From positions 1 through 64,000 of the forward strand of contig CAWARA010000016.1 of assembly GCA_963784195.1 (NCBI GenBank): 64,000 nt of DNA, given 5' to 3'. The notes beneath the pieces are model-generated. The model was not told the DNA's origin, searched no databases, and saw nothing but the letters and a program-made list of their open reading frames with translations. This document shows, piece after piece, positions 28,901 through 36,485 of this stretch (the stretch's first letter is position 1; each line of letters opens with the position of its first letter). Origin of the DNA: CAVQAH01 sp963784195. Its GTDB lineage: Bacteria; Acidobacteriota; Vicinamibacteria; Vicinamibacterales; 2-12-FULL-66-21. Both the position numbers and the translations under genes were made by a program.

Positions 28901-29310
28901 CACCGCTGAGAATGGCCGCGCTGGCGGGAGCCGTCGCAGCAGACGGCCGGCTGCGAGCGCCGTACGTCGACGATGCGAAGAAGATCTCGAAGGTCGATTC
29001 CATCGTAGATCCTGATGCCGCGCGGCGGCTTGGCGGCTTCATGCGGGACGTCGTCCTCGAAGGCACCGCACGCAGCCTCAAGGGTCACCCGGTGCCGATC
29101 GCGGGCAAGACCGGGACGGCTGAAGTTTCTCGCCGCGATTCGCACGGCTGGTTCGTCGGGTTTGCGCCCTACGGACCATCAAGCGTGGCGAAGAAACGGA
29201 TCGCATTCGCTATCGTGATCGAGCATGCGGGCTACGGGGGCATCACGGCCGCGCCTGCGGCTGGCGAAATCGTCAGCGCCGCAGTGGCCGCGGGCCTGAT
29301 CGGAAAGTGA
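25984..29310 (+). CDS. RodA/FtsW (SEDS) glycosyltransferase fused to a class B penicillin-binding protein
   Basis: An 1108-residue bifunctional cell-wall synthase. After a first helix (about 28-47) and a loop of roughly 130 residues, the SEDS domain (about 175-580) has polytopic helices with FFFFQKDLGPALFL, GLGLGDTRYLPAGHTDLILA and TPFLSYGGSAMLANF. The transpeptidase half (about 600-1105) has TIPRGTIYDRRGLPLATDD, SxxK as STFK (Ser855), SCN (Ser918) and KTG (Lys1042). SEDS enzymes polymerise lipid II and PBP2/FtsI-type enzymes crosslink it; they normally pair as separate proteins. No break separates the halves. It is 4 bp downstream of the kinase, which may control it. Confidence 0.93.
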   Translation: MSVTYTTAAERDAYRQQPVARYGLPEPLLMATSCVAVLAIALACIGRLRVFDAAERGRQVVNLNAVRDPGALEPALATVFTNARDRRFAAAQLYRFLSSNSGERRTLPNVGNISRATVSTKTITDAKNLPAFAERVRARDSRATGEQIALFTPSEISKLKPSLSVRTRDEFKQDVWLFGALYLIAFHVVALVWRWRRISGDHLLLVTAHLLTAIGFAILLSRPDPLRDSLLFVRYAETIVLGLGVMTAISMLDVAALGFASFSYLPLAAALSLSVLLILFGTGPGNSSAKVNLGPVQPIEGIRLLLALFLAGYFGRRWELLREVRGQSIRDMRLPQWLNLPRGEYVLPVLIGVAAALAFFFFQKDLGPALFLCCVFLAVYAVARGRVAMAVAGLIMLATGFYVGYRLNVSATLADRVRMWQSPWDNAVAGGDQITHALWAMATGGLSGTGLGLGDTRYLPAGHTDLILAAIGEELGAAGLVAVAVLFGTVAWRGFRIGRRAASDYGFFLAVSLTLFLILPALIMAAGVLGVTPLTGVVTPFLSYGGSAMLANFAALGLLTAIHADRRPANDFAPFRIPLRNLGAVLGVCALALVAVVVRVQVLRADDLVVKPHLGIHADGGRRFEYNPRVVDIIGTIPRGTIYDRRGLPLATDDPRVLADARPAYERFGVPLAGVCSNPNERCYPLGGEAFHVLGDARTLANWTAANTSYVERDADATLRGFDDHESNVRTFDRAGRPMYTIYRDYRELVPLLRHRHQPNHPAVVAFRDRPRDVRLTIDADLQRRVAAIVESQALRAKGKAAAVVLDPDTGAILASASYPWPGFSSDTSGSVESDAQDSDAWMDRARYGAYPPGSTFKLLVALAALRDGHQGARYTCARLPDGRVGARIPGWTRPIRDDVLDTRPHGTIDMHDGLVHSCNAYFAQLAVGLGPSPLATLADRLKISLTADGGSTRNIRETLPQIGYGQAQVVASPLRMAALAGAVAADGRLRAPYVDDAKKISKVDSIVDPDAARRLGGFMRDVVLEGTARSLKGHPVPIAGKTGTAEVSRRDSHGWFVGFAPYGPSSVAKKRIAFAIVIEHAGYGGITAAPAAGEIVSAAVAAGLIGK

Positions 29311-29315
29311 GCGAC

Positions 29316-30143
29316 ATGGATTTTCTGCGAAAGGCCAGAGACCTCGAAGCGAAGCTCTCCGGCACACTCGATCGCACTGTCGGTGAATTCGTCCGATCCG
29401 GAACCCGCGAACCCCTCGAGGTCGTGCACGCCGTCGTCGAAGCGGCCCAGACGGAGGTTCAATCGAGCGGCCGCGGACGCCGTGTGTTTCCCTTCAATAC
29501 CGTGACGGTGACGATCCTTGCCCCCTCTCGCGACGTCCGCGCACGCTTCGAGGCGGTGTTCGCCGACGGCCCCTCTCTTCGCGACCGCATCGTCGCGCAC
29601 CTCGAGTCCAGCGGGTGTTTCGTCGAGCACCTGGACGTCGTGGTCAACTACGACACGCGCCCGCGCAAGGGCTGGCGGGACCCGAATTTCGATATCGAGT
29701 TCGATCGCGTGGCGAATGCGGAAGGAGTGACACCGTCAAACGGTTCAACGCCACTGCGTGTCGACTTGACGGTGTTGAACGGGACAGCTGAACGCCGCTC
29801 GTACGCGCTGACCGCCATGCGCATCGACATCGGCAGATGTGCGGAGGTGCGCGACAGCCGCCACCGCCTGATCCGAACCAATCACGTCGCATTCCTCGAG
29901 CGATCGGGTGAGGTAAATCAGAGCGTGTCGCGCCGGCATGCGCACATCTCGTACGAGCCGCTCAGCGCATCGTTCCGGCTGCATGATGATGGCAGCGAGC
30001 ACGGCACCGGCATCGTTCGACAGGGGCGGAGTCTCACGGTTCCGCGGGGAGCGCGCGGCGTCCGCCTCGAATCGGCGGACGAGATCGTCCTTGGGGACGC
30101 GCGGGTGCGCGTCAAGTTCGGTCAGGAAGCCGGCAGACGCTGA
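29316..30143 (+). CDS. FHA-domain protein with FhaA-like N-terminal domain (second copy)
   Basis: A 275-residue cytoplasmic protein ending the operon. Residues 1-130 (FLRKARDLEAKLSGTLDRTV, EPLEVVHAVVEAAQTEVQ) resemble the FhaA_N domain. The C-terminal FHA domain (about 165-270) has MRIDIGRCAEVRD, NQSVSRRHAHISYE and LHDDGSEHGTG, with an extra loop between the GR and SRRH motifs. GTG at 29307 overlaps the preceding stop and ATG at 29316 is the likelier start. It probably binds phosphothreonine on the kinase or on the RodA-PBP fusion. Confidence 0.8.
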   Translation: MDFLRKARDLEAKLSGTLDRTVGEFVRSGTREPLEVVHAVVEAAQTEVQSSGRGRRVFPFNTVTVTILAPSRDVRARFEAVFADGPSLRDRIVAHLESSGCFVEHLDVVVNYDTRPRKGWRDPNFDIEFDRVANAEGVTPSNGSTPLRVDLTVLNGTAERRSYALTAMRIDIGRCAEVRDSRHRLIRTNHVAFLERSGEVNQSVSRRHAHISYEPLSASFRLHDDGSEHGTGIVRQGRSLTVPRGARGVRLESADEIVLGDARVRVKFGQEAGRR

Positions 30144-30174
30144 CATACCCAGACAAGATGACACCAGATAGCGT

Positions 30175-30259
30175 GCCGTGGTTCGTGATCCGTCGCTCGT
30201 TGCTCGAAGAACCTGGAGCGAGTCTGATGATCTTCGAGCTACGAACGACGAACCACGGC
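30175..30259. repeat. Imperfect palindromic element between convergent genes
   Basis: GCCGTGGTTCGT at 30175-30186 matches the reverse complement at 30248-30259, and GCTCGAAGA/TCTTCGAGC pair further in. The roughly 85-bp hairpin lies between the end of the FHA operon and the convergent gene at 30304. It could terminate both transcripts. It belongs to a TTCGTGGTTCGT-type family distinct from the other palindromes here. Confidence 0.6.
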
Positions 30260-30303
30260 AAACGGAAAATATGCAGGGGCGGTCAAGGAACCATGATCGA
30301 GGT

Positions 30304-30519
30304 TCAGCGGCCGTTGTTGACGTGTTTCCAGCCGTCGATGTACTCGCGAACGCGGGCCCAAGTCGCCTGGTAGTGTTCGGACTGCTTGAACCCTGACAGA
30401 TGGGGAGGTTCGGCTTCCTCGTCGATTTCGATCTGACTGTGACTCAACACGAGCATCACCGCCACGAAAACCCCGACGGCGGCCAGGGCGACCCACAGAA
30501 GCGGCACGGGCTCGATCAT
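30304..30519 (-). CDS. Small single-pass membrane protein, unknown
   Basis: A 71-residue product. One membrane helix (LLWVALAAVGVFVAVMLVL, residues 7-25) is followed by an acidic stretch (IEIDEEAEPP) and a charged tail (TWARVREYIDGWKHVNNG). The N-out/C-in or reverse topology cannot be decided. It lies downstream of the cupredoxin gene beyond a strong terminator, so it is probably transcribed separately. Function unknown. Confidence 0.5.
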   Translation of the reverse strand: MIEPVPLLWVALAAVGVFVAVMLVLSHSQIEIDEEAEPPHLSGFKQSEHYQATWARVREYIDGWKHVNNGR

Positions 30520-30567
30520 CGGCTTTTACACTATAACGACGACCGTACGCGAACCGAACAGACGATC

Positions 30568-30598
30568 AAAAAAAGGGCAGGTCCTCGGGGACCTGCCC
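30568..30598 (-). terminator. Rho-independent terminator of the cupredoxin gene
   Basis: On the minus strand a perfect 10-bp stem (GGGCAGGTCC, 30589-30598, with GGACCTGCCC, 30575-30584) and a 4-nt loop is followed by seven T residues (30568-30574). It lies about 20 bp past the stop of the gene at 30620. Confidence 0.92.
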
Positions 30599-30619
30599 TC
30601 GAACTGCCCGGACTGCCCG

Positions 30620-31267
30620 TTACGGATTCACTTTCACGAACCCGTACATCCCTTCGTTGAAGTGCGGGAGCACTCCGCAGATCACCAGAAACGTACCTGG
30701 GTCCGGGAAGTGCACTACCTCGACGCGGTCCTGGAGCACCGGCTGGAAAGGAGGCGCGCCGGGGGGCAATAGAGCCGGCTGCTGTGGCCCCTGCAGGAAC
30801 GGCAGCACGGTCGGATCGATCCCGCGATAGATGCGGTTGTTCGAGTCGTCAATCAGTGGCGGCGCTGGCGCGCCTTGTGGGAGAACCGTTAAGCCGGCAT
30901 TGATATCTCCAGGTTGCGTCCCATCACCATAGACGACCACCAGATGAAACCCCGCGATGATGAAGTTGACCGTGCCGCCGGCCTTGATTGTGACCTCATG
31001 CGGAATGAGCTGATGAATGTTGTTGGCAAGACCGGCGGTAGCGCCAATGTTCGGACGGCGGTTGATGCCAGACGCCCACGCACCGAAACTGACAGTGGCG
31101 GTCGCGAGAGGCCCGCTGATCGGCGCGTGGTTGTGCTCCTCGCTGTTACCCTGCTCGCTGGTTGATCCGCGACCACGTCCTTGTGCCGCGAGCGTCACCA
31201 GCGCCGCCGATCCCACGAGTGCCGCCGAACCAATTCCCGCTTTCTCGAAGAATTCCCTACGCTTCAT
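30620..31267 (-). CDS. Exported cupredoxin (blue-copper-like protein)
   Basis: A 215-residue protein exported probably by Tat: MKRREFFEKAGIGSAALVGS has the twin arginines and hydrophobic core. The cupredoxin fold is indicated by GTVNFIIAGFHLVVV and by the C-terminal loop FLVICGVLPHFNEGMYGFV. The candidate ligands are the early His, then Cys, His and Met spaced C-x4-H-x4-M. This should be a type 1 copper electron carrier in the periplasm. A strong terminator follows. No oxidase partner is adjacent. Confidence 0.82.
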   Translation of the reverse strand: MKRREFFEKAGIGSAALVGSAALVTLAAQGRGRGSTSEQGNSEEHNHAPISGPLATATVSFGAWASGINRRPNIGATAGLANNIHQLIPHEVTIKAGGTVNFIIAGFHLVVVYGDGTQPGDINAGLTVLPQGAPAPPLIDDSNNRIYRGIDPTVLPFLQGPQQPALLPPGAPPFQPVLQDRVEVVHFPDPGTFLVICGVLPHFNEGMYGFVKVNP

Positions 31268-31361
31268 GGCGCACTCCCGTTTCAGAATTAACTTGCGTAA
31301 GACGCGCTGCGAGTGGAGGCGCGATGATACTGGAAAAAGTGTGAAAGGGGCCGGGCTTCAG

Positions 31362-31844
31362 CTATGGCGCCTGTTTCAGCGTCTTTTCGTAGCGCCAAGT
31401 TTCCAGGGAGAACGTCCCGTTCGATGTCTCCGCAAGATTGAGCATCGTCCCGGCGCGTCGCCAGCCGCACTTCTCGTAGAACCGTGCGGCGCGATCGTTT
31501 CCGATCGCGCAGGCCAGCCACGCCGTCTCGACACCATTCCCGGCAAGTCGAGTCTCTGCATCGGCAATCAGTGCGGCCGCAACACCCGAACCGCGTGCCT
31601 GTGCGGCAACGAATAGTTGATAGAGCTCGTCGTCTCGAACAATGGAAAAGCCGACAGGCGTGCCCACAGATCCCAGGACACGGACATTCGGGAGCAACGC
31701 GCGAAGCCTGTCTCGAAAGCTGTCGAGCGTTCTGAGACGGGTCAACTCTGCCGGCACAATCTGAGCGTGCGCATCGTACCAGCCGTCGTGCCACACCCTG
31801 GTGAGCTGTTCGAGGTCCGCTTCTTCAGCAGGTCTCACATCCAT
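31362..31844 (-). CDS. GNAT-family N-acetyltransferase
   Basis: A 160-residue GNAT protein. MDVRPAEEADLEQLTRVWHD is the usual opening, QARGSGVAAALIADAE is the acetyl-CoA pyrophosphate-binding motif A, and NDRAARFYEKCGWRRAG is motif B. It should transfer acetyl from acetyl-CoA to a small amine or protein. There is no operon partner: 94 bp to the cupredoxin start and 104 bp to the CAP gene. The acceptor cannot be predicted. Confidence 0.85.
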   Translation of the reverse strand: MDVRPAEEADLEQLTRVWHDGWYDAHAQIVPAELTRLRTLDSFRDRLRALLPNVRVLGSVGTPVGFSIVRDDELYQLFVAAQARGSGVAAALIADAETRLAGNGVETAWLACAIGNDRAARFYEKCGWRRAGTMLNLAETSNGTFSLETWRYEKTLKQAP

Positions 31845-31948
31845 GAATCCACGCTACCCGCCCCAGGAACTCTCGCGCAACCCGGGCCGCCTGGAACAAC
31901 TGCCGGCGCGCCGGCATGACAGCGACAACCTGTCGGTGTTGAAATACG

Positions 31949-32335
31949 TTACTTGAAATTCTGAACTACGGTGATCTCGTTACCGTTCACGAACACCCCA
32001 CACCCGAGTTGGGTGTAGGAACCGCGGATGTTCTCGTAGTGTCCTCCGCCCGGTCCTTCCGCCCACATCATCGCGAGGCCTTTCTGGGTCACCGAACGCA
32101 CGGACGAACCGGGCCACCACGGGAGCTCGTTCTCCGCGATGCCCTTGGCTGCAAGGTTGGCCGATTTGTAATGCAGATGCGCCTTGTGTGCCAGCCCATC
32201 CTGCCGCGCCCCGGCCGCCGCATATGCCTCGAGCTCGCTCGATCGCGTGAGCGCGGGCAAGCCCAGCATCGCACGATACCGATTGGTCTCCGCGACGCAG
32301 AATGCGAGGTCGTCTTCGGGAGTCGAGACGGTCAC
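31949..32335 (-). CDS. CAP (SCP/PR-1)-superfamily domain protein, N-terminus uncertain
   Basis: The conserved region contains ETNRYRAMLGLPALTRSSEL, AYAAAGARQDGLAHKAHLHY, an AENELPWW motif and GHYENIRGSYTQLGCGVF, as in secreted CAP proteins. GTG at 32335 is the annotated start, but the frame stays open upstream to 32428 and encodes SCGSPERNSPNPPVAKE, which looks like the residues after a lipobox. Hydrophobic residues that could form the signal lie in a different frame just upstream. A small frameshift there is likely, so the real protein may be a lipoprotein. Confidence 0.6.
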   Translation of the reverse strand: MTVSTPEDDLAFCVAETNRYRAMLGLPALTRSSELEAYAAAGARQDGLAHKAHLHYKSANLAAKGIAENELPWWPGSSVRSVTQKGLAMMWAEGPGGGHYENIRGSYTQLGCGVFVNGNEITVVQNFK

Positions 32336-32582
32336 CGCAGGCCGTTCAGGAACGACAGACTCTTTGGCGACTGGTGGATTCGGCGAATTCCGCTCGGGAG
32401 AACCGCACGATGCGCAGTGGAGCCGCGATCAAGACGAACAAACAGAATACCAGCTGAGCCTTTGTAGAGATCTATGGCGGCCCATACTGTGATCAGTAGC
32501 ATACCCAGCACGCTGAGACTCGAGGGCGACGGTGCTGACGGCACTGCAAACGATCACGACGGCCGCGACGTTCGCGACGTGA

Positions 32583-33830
32583 CTATTTTCCGCGTCGCGT
32601 TCGTCGTGGTCGTCGCGATCGTTCCGGGCACTCGTCAGCCGTCCGTCGTTGTACATCCGAGCTGATTAGTGGCTGGATTATGAGCGCTGGCCGCGAAGCT
32701 CGCATGCGGCGTTCGCACATCGCTTGCAGCTTGGCCACCGCGATCTCGGTGCTGTTCATCGGCCGGCTCGAAAACGTGCCAAAACCACAATCGGGGTTCA
32801 GGAAGATCTGCTCGGGCGCATACAGCCGCAGCGCCCGTTCGATGGCCCGCCGGATCTCAGCGCTCGTCTCCACCGTGTCCGTCCGCGGGTTCACCACGCC
32901 GAGACCCAACTCCTTGTTCTCAAACTTCAGGAGATCACCGGCACGCTCCGTCGCGTACTCGAGTACCAACTGCGCGGCGTCCAAGCGCTCGAGATAAGGC
33001 GCCAGCGGCTGGTAGTTGCCGCGAAGGAGCGTCGTTTCGTCACGGCTCCAGTTACCGCGACACACGTGGACCCCGAGCCGCACGCCGGTGACCCCGCTGA
33101 CGACCCGATTGATCAGCGTGACCGCGAACTCGAGCTCCTCGGCCGGATCCTTCCGTGCCGCCAGTGCAGCGCACATGAAGGTGCGTGTGCGCCCCGGTGC
33201 AAACGCCAGCTCGCTCAGCACCGGCTCGTCGAGCTGGACGAAATCAGCACCTTCAGCGGCTAGCGCTAACACCTCCTCTCGCAGCATCGAGACCACGTCT
33301 TCGGCCAGATCTTCCTTCGTCGGATAGACCGCCCGCGTGACCTCCGCGACGAACATCGCGCGCGTCAGCAGGTACGGGCCCGGAAGCGTGACCTTCACAG
33401 CCCGCTGAGTGTGGCGACGCATGAACCGCAAATCATCGAGCGCCAGCGGCTCGCGTCGCACGATTCGGCCGACGCAGGTGGGGTTGCTGATCGAGTAGGC
33501 TGGCACGTCCAGCGTCTGCAGCAGACGCTCGAAGCCGACTTTGTCCTCGACGACGTCCAGCATCTCTGCCAGGGTCATCAGGCGGACGCCGTCGAGCTTC
33601 TGGGCAACGAACGAATAGAAGTTGTCGCGACGCAGCTCGCCGTCGGTGATCAGGTCGCAGCCGACCTTCTCCTGCAGCCGAATCAGGTCAGTCACCGCTT
33701 CGTCCGCGACGCCATCGAACTGCGCGCGGTCGATGCGCCCGCGCCTCAACTGGCGCTGCGCGTCGAGCAGGGCCGGCGGTCTGGGCCAGCTGCCAACCGT
33801 GGTTACCGGGAATAGCGGCAGCGTCTTCAC
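32583..33830 (-). CDS. MetE C-terminal-domain-like methyltransferase
   Basis: A 415-residue protein related only to the C-terminal catalytic half of cobalamin-independent methionine synthase. Zinc ligands are visible as His255 and Cys257 (LGVHVCRGN) and Cys348 (NPDCGFGTF); DEP at 201-203 and GCDLITDGELRRDNF are also conserved. The folate-binding N-terminal half of MetE is missing, as in core-MetE, YxjG/YxjH and epoxyalkane:CoM transferase groups, so the methyl or alkyl donor is unknown. GTG at 33830 overlaps the upstream stop. The C-terminal tail is basic and may be over-long. Confidence 0.8.
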   Translation of the reverse strand: MKTLPLFPVTTVGSWPRPPALLDAQRQLRRGRIDRAQFDGVADEAVTDLIRLQEKVGCDLITDGELRRDNFYSFVAQKLDGVRLMTLAEMLDVVEDKVGFERLLQTLDVPAYSISNPTCVGRIVRREPLALDDLRFMRRHTQRAVKVTLPGPYLLTRAMFVAEVTRAVYPTKEDLAEDVVSMLREEVLALAAEGADFVQLDEPVLSELAFAPGRTRTFMCAALAARKDPAEELEFAVTLINRVVSGVTGVRLGVHVCRGNWSRDETTLLRGNYQPLAPYLERLDAAQLVLEYATERAGDLLKFENKELGLGVVNPRTDTVETSAEIRRAIERALRLYAPEQIFLNPDCGFGTFSSRPMNSTEIAVAKLQAMCERRMRASRPALIIQPLISSDVQRRTADECPERSRRPRRTRRGK

Positions 33831-34657
33831 GGGTTCGGCTGACGTTGGTCGAAGAAGCGTTCCGCTGCCACCGAATCCAACAGCGCCTGGAATCCGATGG
33901 TGCGGCCGGGCAACCAGGCTTTCAAACCCTCGAGGTCCATCATCTCGCGGTGCTCCGGCACGTCGTAGCGCATCGAGAACAACGCCTCCAGCCATTGGCG
34001 CTCCGCCTGGGTGTCGAGGTCGTTGCGAACGGTGAACACGCAGTGATCGAATCGGTCCGTCGGCGCGAGTACCACGAACTCGTTCGGATCGATCGTCCCG
34101 TCGCGAGTCCAGCCCTCCCAGTTCAGATCGAGCATGGCACAGGCAGCTGCCTCGCGGGACTGCAGGCACCGGAACGCGTCGAGCTCGCCTCCCGTGTGAT
34201 CCCCGTGCTTGCCAACCAGCACATCGAATCGTTTGATTGCCACGTCGCGCCGAGGCTCGAGCCCTTCCTGCCGGAGCCGCCCGAGCGGAATCAGCGTCGC
34301 CTGGGGCGAGTCGCTGGCGCCCACCGCCAATGTGCCGCCCCGCAGATCGGCCAGCGTGCGAACCGGGCCGGCCTTCCGCGTCACGAAATACGAGACGCGG
34401 TCGCGGTCGGTGTCGCGCATGGCAATGGCGCGGCAAGTCCCGCCGGATCGTCGTTGGGCGTCCAGCCATGCGAGCGGCGAGTTCCAGGCGATCTGAATCG
34501 CGTGCTCGACGAGCGCAGAAACCTGCATCTCGTACGTGCTGTAGAACGACACGTCAATCGGAACTCCCTGCGACTCGAAAAAGTCGCGGATGATCTCCCA
34601 GATCACCGATACCTTCGGGTCGTAGAGGACGGCGCCGACTTTGAGCGGGCGGGTCAT
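33827..34657 (-). CDS. PhnD-like substrate-binding protein lacking a signal peptide
   Basis: A 276-residue type 2 periplasmic-binding fold protein of the phosphate/phosphonate (PhnD) class: PLKVGAVLYDPKVSVIWEII, IAWNSPLAWLDAQRRSGG, SYFVTRKAGPVRTLADLRGG and SDSPQATLIPLGRLR. It has no signal peptide and no ABC permease or ATPase nearby. It is translationally coupled at both ends (ATGA at 34657; GTGA at 33827) to the acyl-CoA dehydrogenase-like and MetE-like genes. It may therefore bind a ligand in the cytoplasm, or be an enzyme on this fold. Confidence 0.78.
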   Translation of the reverse strand: MTRPLKVGAVLYDPKVSVIWEIIRDFFESQGVPIDVSFYSTYEMQVSALVEHAIQIAWNSPLAWLDAQRRSGGTCRAIAMRDTDRDRVSYFVTRKAGPVRTLADLRGGTLAVGASDSPQATLIPLGRLRQEGLEPRRDVAIKRFDVLVGKHGDHTGGELDAFRCLQSREAAACAMLDLNWEGWTRDGTIDPNEFVVLAPTDRFDHCVFTVRNDLDTQAERQWLEALFSMRYDVPEHREMMDLEGLKAWLPGRTIGFQALLDSVAAERFFDQRQPNP

Positions 34658-35808
34658 CACATCAACTCCAGGCCGCAGAGCGCCCGGCCGATGAAGTCGT
34701 AGGCCTGATCGGTCGTCGGTGCCATGACAATCGGCGCACGCGCGTCGCGATACATGCGCTCGAGTCCATGAGCGCCGGCAAACGCGGCGCCACCGCACGT
34801 CCGCATCGCGAGATCGGTCACCTCGACGGCCGCTTCAGTCGCCGAGGCCTTCGCCTCGAGCACGAGGAGCTGCGTCGATGGCCCTGGCGCCTCGAGCGAG
34901 TCGAGCACACCAACGAGGTGTGCCCGCGCACGGTCGGTCTCGATGCGCATTTGCGCCAGGCGCGCACGCAGGGTTGGCAGCTCGGCGAGTGAGCTGTTCA
35001 GGTGGTCGAATCGCGTCCGGGTCAAATGCTGCGTCGTCGCCCGCACGGCCGCCTCGGCGATGCCGAGCGCCACAGCGGCCGAGCCAACCTGGAATGCAGG
35101 GAGGACGACGCCGAGCATCAGGTCGAGCCCTTTGCCTGCGGCCGTGAGCGCGCGATCGTCGCCAACCGTCACGTTCTCGAGCGTCATCGGCGCGCTGGCG
35201 TTGCCCCGCATCCCGAGGCCTTCCCAGGCACCGGAGACGCTTACGCCGGAATCGCCGGCAAGCACGAGGTAGATCGTGCTCTCGACCGGCTGCGTCGCAT
35301 TCGGGGCGAGCGTCGAGACCACATAACCGTTCGCATGGCCAGCCGACGTCACAAACGACTTGAGTGCATTGAGGCTGATGCCGCCGTTGGCTGCGACCGC
35401 CCGACTCACCGGCGCCCAGAAATGGCTGCGCGAGCCCCGCTCGCTGAAGGCCAACGTCGTGAGGTGCTCGCCGCGGGCGGCCGCCTTCAGGTATGACGCG
35501 GTCTTCTCGGGCGCCGCCGCGTAAGAGGCGACGCCGCACAGGTGCATCAGATACACCATCGCCGTCGACGAGCACCGTTGTGACACTTCTTCCAGCGCGG
35601 CGGCCATCGTGCGAAGGTTCTGACCGAGTCCGCCGAACGCGGGGGACACCGTCAGGCCCAGCAATCCCGCTTCCCCCAGGGCGGCAAGGGACTCCTTCGG
35701 GAAGGCCCTATCCTTATCGACGCGCTGTGCGTGCGGAGCGATCGACTGTTCGGCGACGGCCGCCACCTGCGCGACGATGCGTGTCTGTTCATTGTCTAGT
35801 CGGTACAT
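34657..35808 (-). CDS. Acyl-CoA dehydrogenase-fold flavoprotein
   Basis: A 383-residue ACAD-family protein with the three classical regions: helical N-terminus (AGLLGLTVSPAFGGLGQNLR), beta domain (TTLAFSERGSRSHFWAPVSR) and C-terminal helices (TDLAMRTCGGAAFAGAHGLE). The family also includes FMN-dependent sulfur-compound monooxygenases (DszC/SfnC-like), which use the same fold. The gene context, with OsmC-, PhnD- and MetE-like partners, favours a role in processing a small sulfur, phosphorus or methylated compound over fatty-acid oxidation, but this is inference. Confidence 0.82.
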   Translation of the reverse strand: MYRLDNEQTRIVAQVAAVAEQSIAPHAQRVDKDRAFPKESLAALGEAGLLGLTVSPAFGGLGQNLRTMAAALEEVSQRCSSTAMVYLMHLCGVASYAAAPEKTASYLKAAARGEHLTTLAFSERGSRSHFWAPVSRAVAANGGISLNALKSFVTSAGHANGYVVSTLAPNATQPVESTIYLVLAGDSGVSVSGAWEGLGMRGNASAPMTLENVTVGDDRALTAAGKGLDLMLGVVLPAFQVGSAAVALGIAEAAVRATTQHLTRTRFDHLNSSLAELPTLRARLAQMRIETDRARAHLVGVLDSLEAPGPSTQLLVLEAKASATEAAVEVTDLAMRTCGGAAFAGAHGLERMYRDARAPIVMAPTTDQAYDFIGRALCGLELM

Positions 35809-35820
35809 GAGCGCTCCAAG

Positions 35821-36267
35821 TCATGGGGTCACCATCAATTCGAGATGGATCGGAAAGGCCGATCGCATCGTGCAGAAGAGTGGAAGCCTGTCCAGCAGCT
35901 CGGCCCAGAGGCGCCGCACGCCTGATTCGTCCGTTGTCGCCACGAAAACCTTGAGGTGGACGCTCGCGATCTTCGGCTGACCACTTTCACCAACGACCTC
36001 CAGATACGTCAGACCATGCTCCAGCTCGCTTGTGGCAACGGCTTCGACGCGATCGAGGTCGACGCGATGCCGCGATGCAAACACCCTCAGGCCGTTGACC
36101 ACCTCACCGGCGATCGCGCCGACCGCATATTCCATCGCGGAGATCCGGGGCGACGCCTCATCCAACTCGATTGGCCGGCCAATGACGAACTGGTGCCGGC
36201 GAATCGAGATGCGTGCCACGTCGGGATCTGCGGTGGTCACACGCAGGGTGCAGTTCATGCCATCCAT
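35821..36267 (-). CDS. OsmC-family protein
   Basis: A 148-residue OsmC/Ohr-fold protein: FVIGRPIELDEASPRISAME, then EYAVGAIAGEVVNGLRVFAS and a C-terminal helix. Most OsmC proteins reduce organic peroxides with two cysteines. Here only scattered cysteines remain (CTLRV, FCTMRS), so the peroxidatic pair is not obvious and it may act otherwise. ATG at 36267 is preferred; TTG at 36303 and ATG at 36258 are alternatives. It is the first gene of the four-gene operon and is 12 bp from the acyl-CoA dehydrogenase-like gene. Confidence 0.72.
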   Translation of the reverse strand: MDGMNCTLRVTTADPDVARISIRRHQFVIGRPIELDEASPRISAMEYAVGAIAGEVVNGLRVFASRHRVDLDRVEAVATSELEHGLTYLEVVGESGQPKIASVHLKVFVATTDESGVRRLWAELLDRLPLFCTMRSAFPIHLELMVTP

Positions 36268-36485
36268 CCTGGGACTTGCGGAGTTCGATGTCAGAAGCGG
36301 CAATGCGCTTCTGGAGAGTTCGTCAGTGCGGATCTAGCGCGACGCGCCAGTGGGGATGGTCGTCTGTCAGGTGAAGCCGCAGCCGACGTAACTGTTCGGG
36401 TGGGTCATCGAGAGGCACTATCGTAGCATGCGTGAATCAAGGAAACTGCCTCCGGCCACGGCAGGCATCCCGACGTCAAAGGAAC

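Noticed and set aside
32429..32656. Small minus-strand open frames between the CAP and MetE-like genes
   Set aside because: No ribosome-binding site or conserved feature; part is more likely the shifted signal region of the CAP protein.
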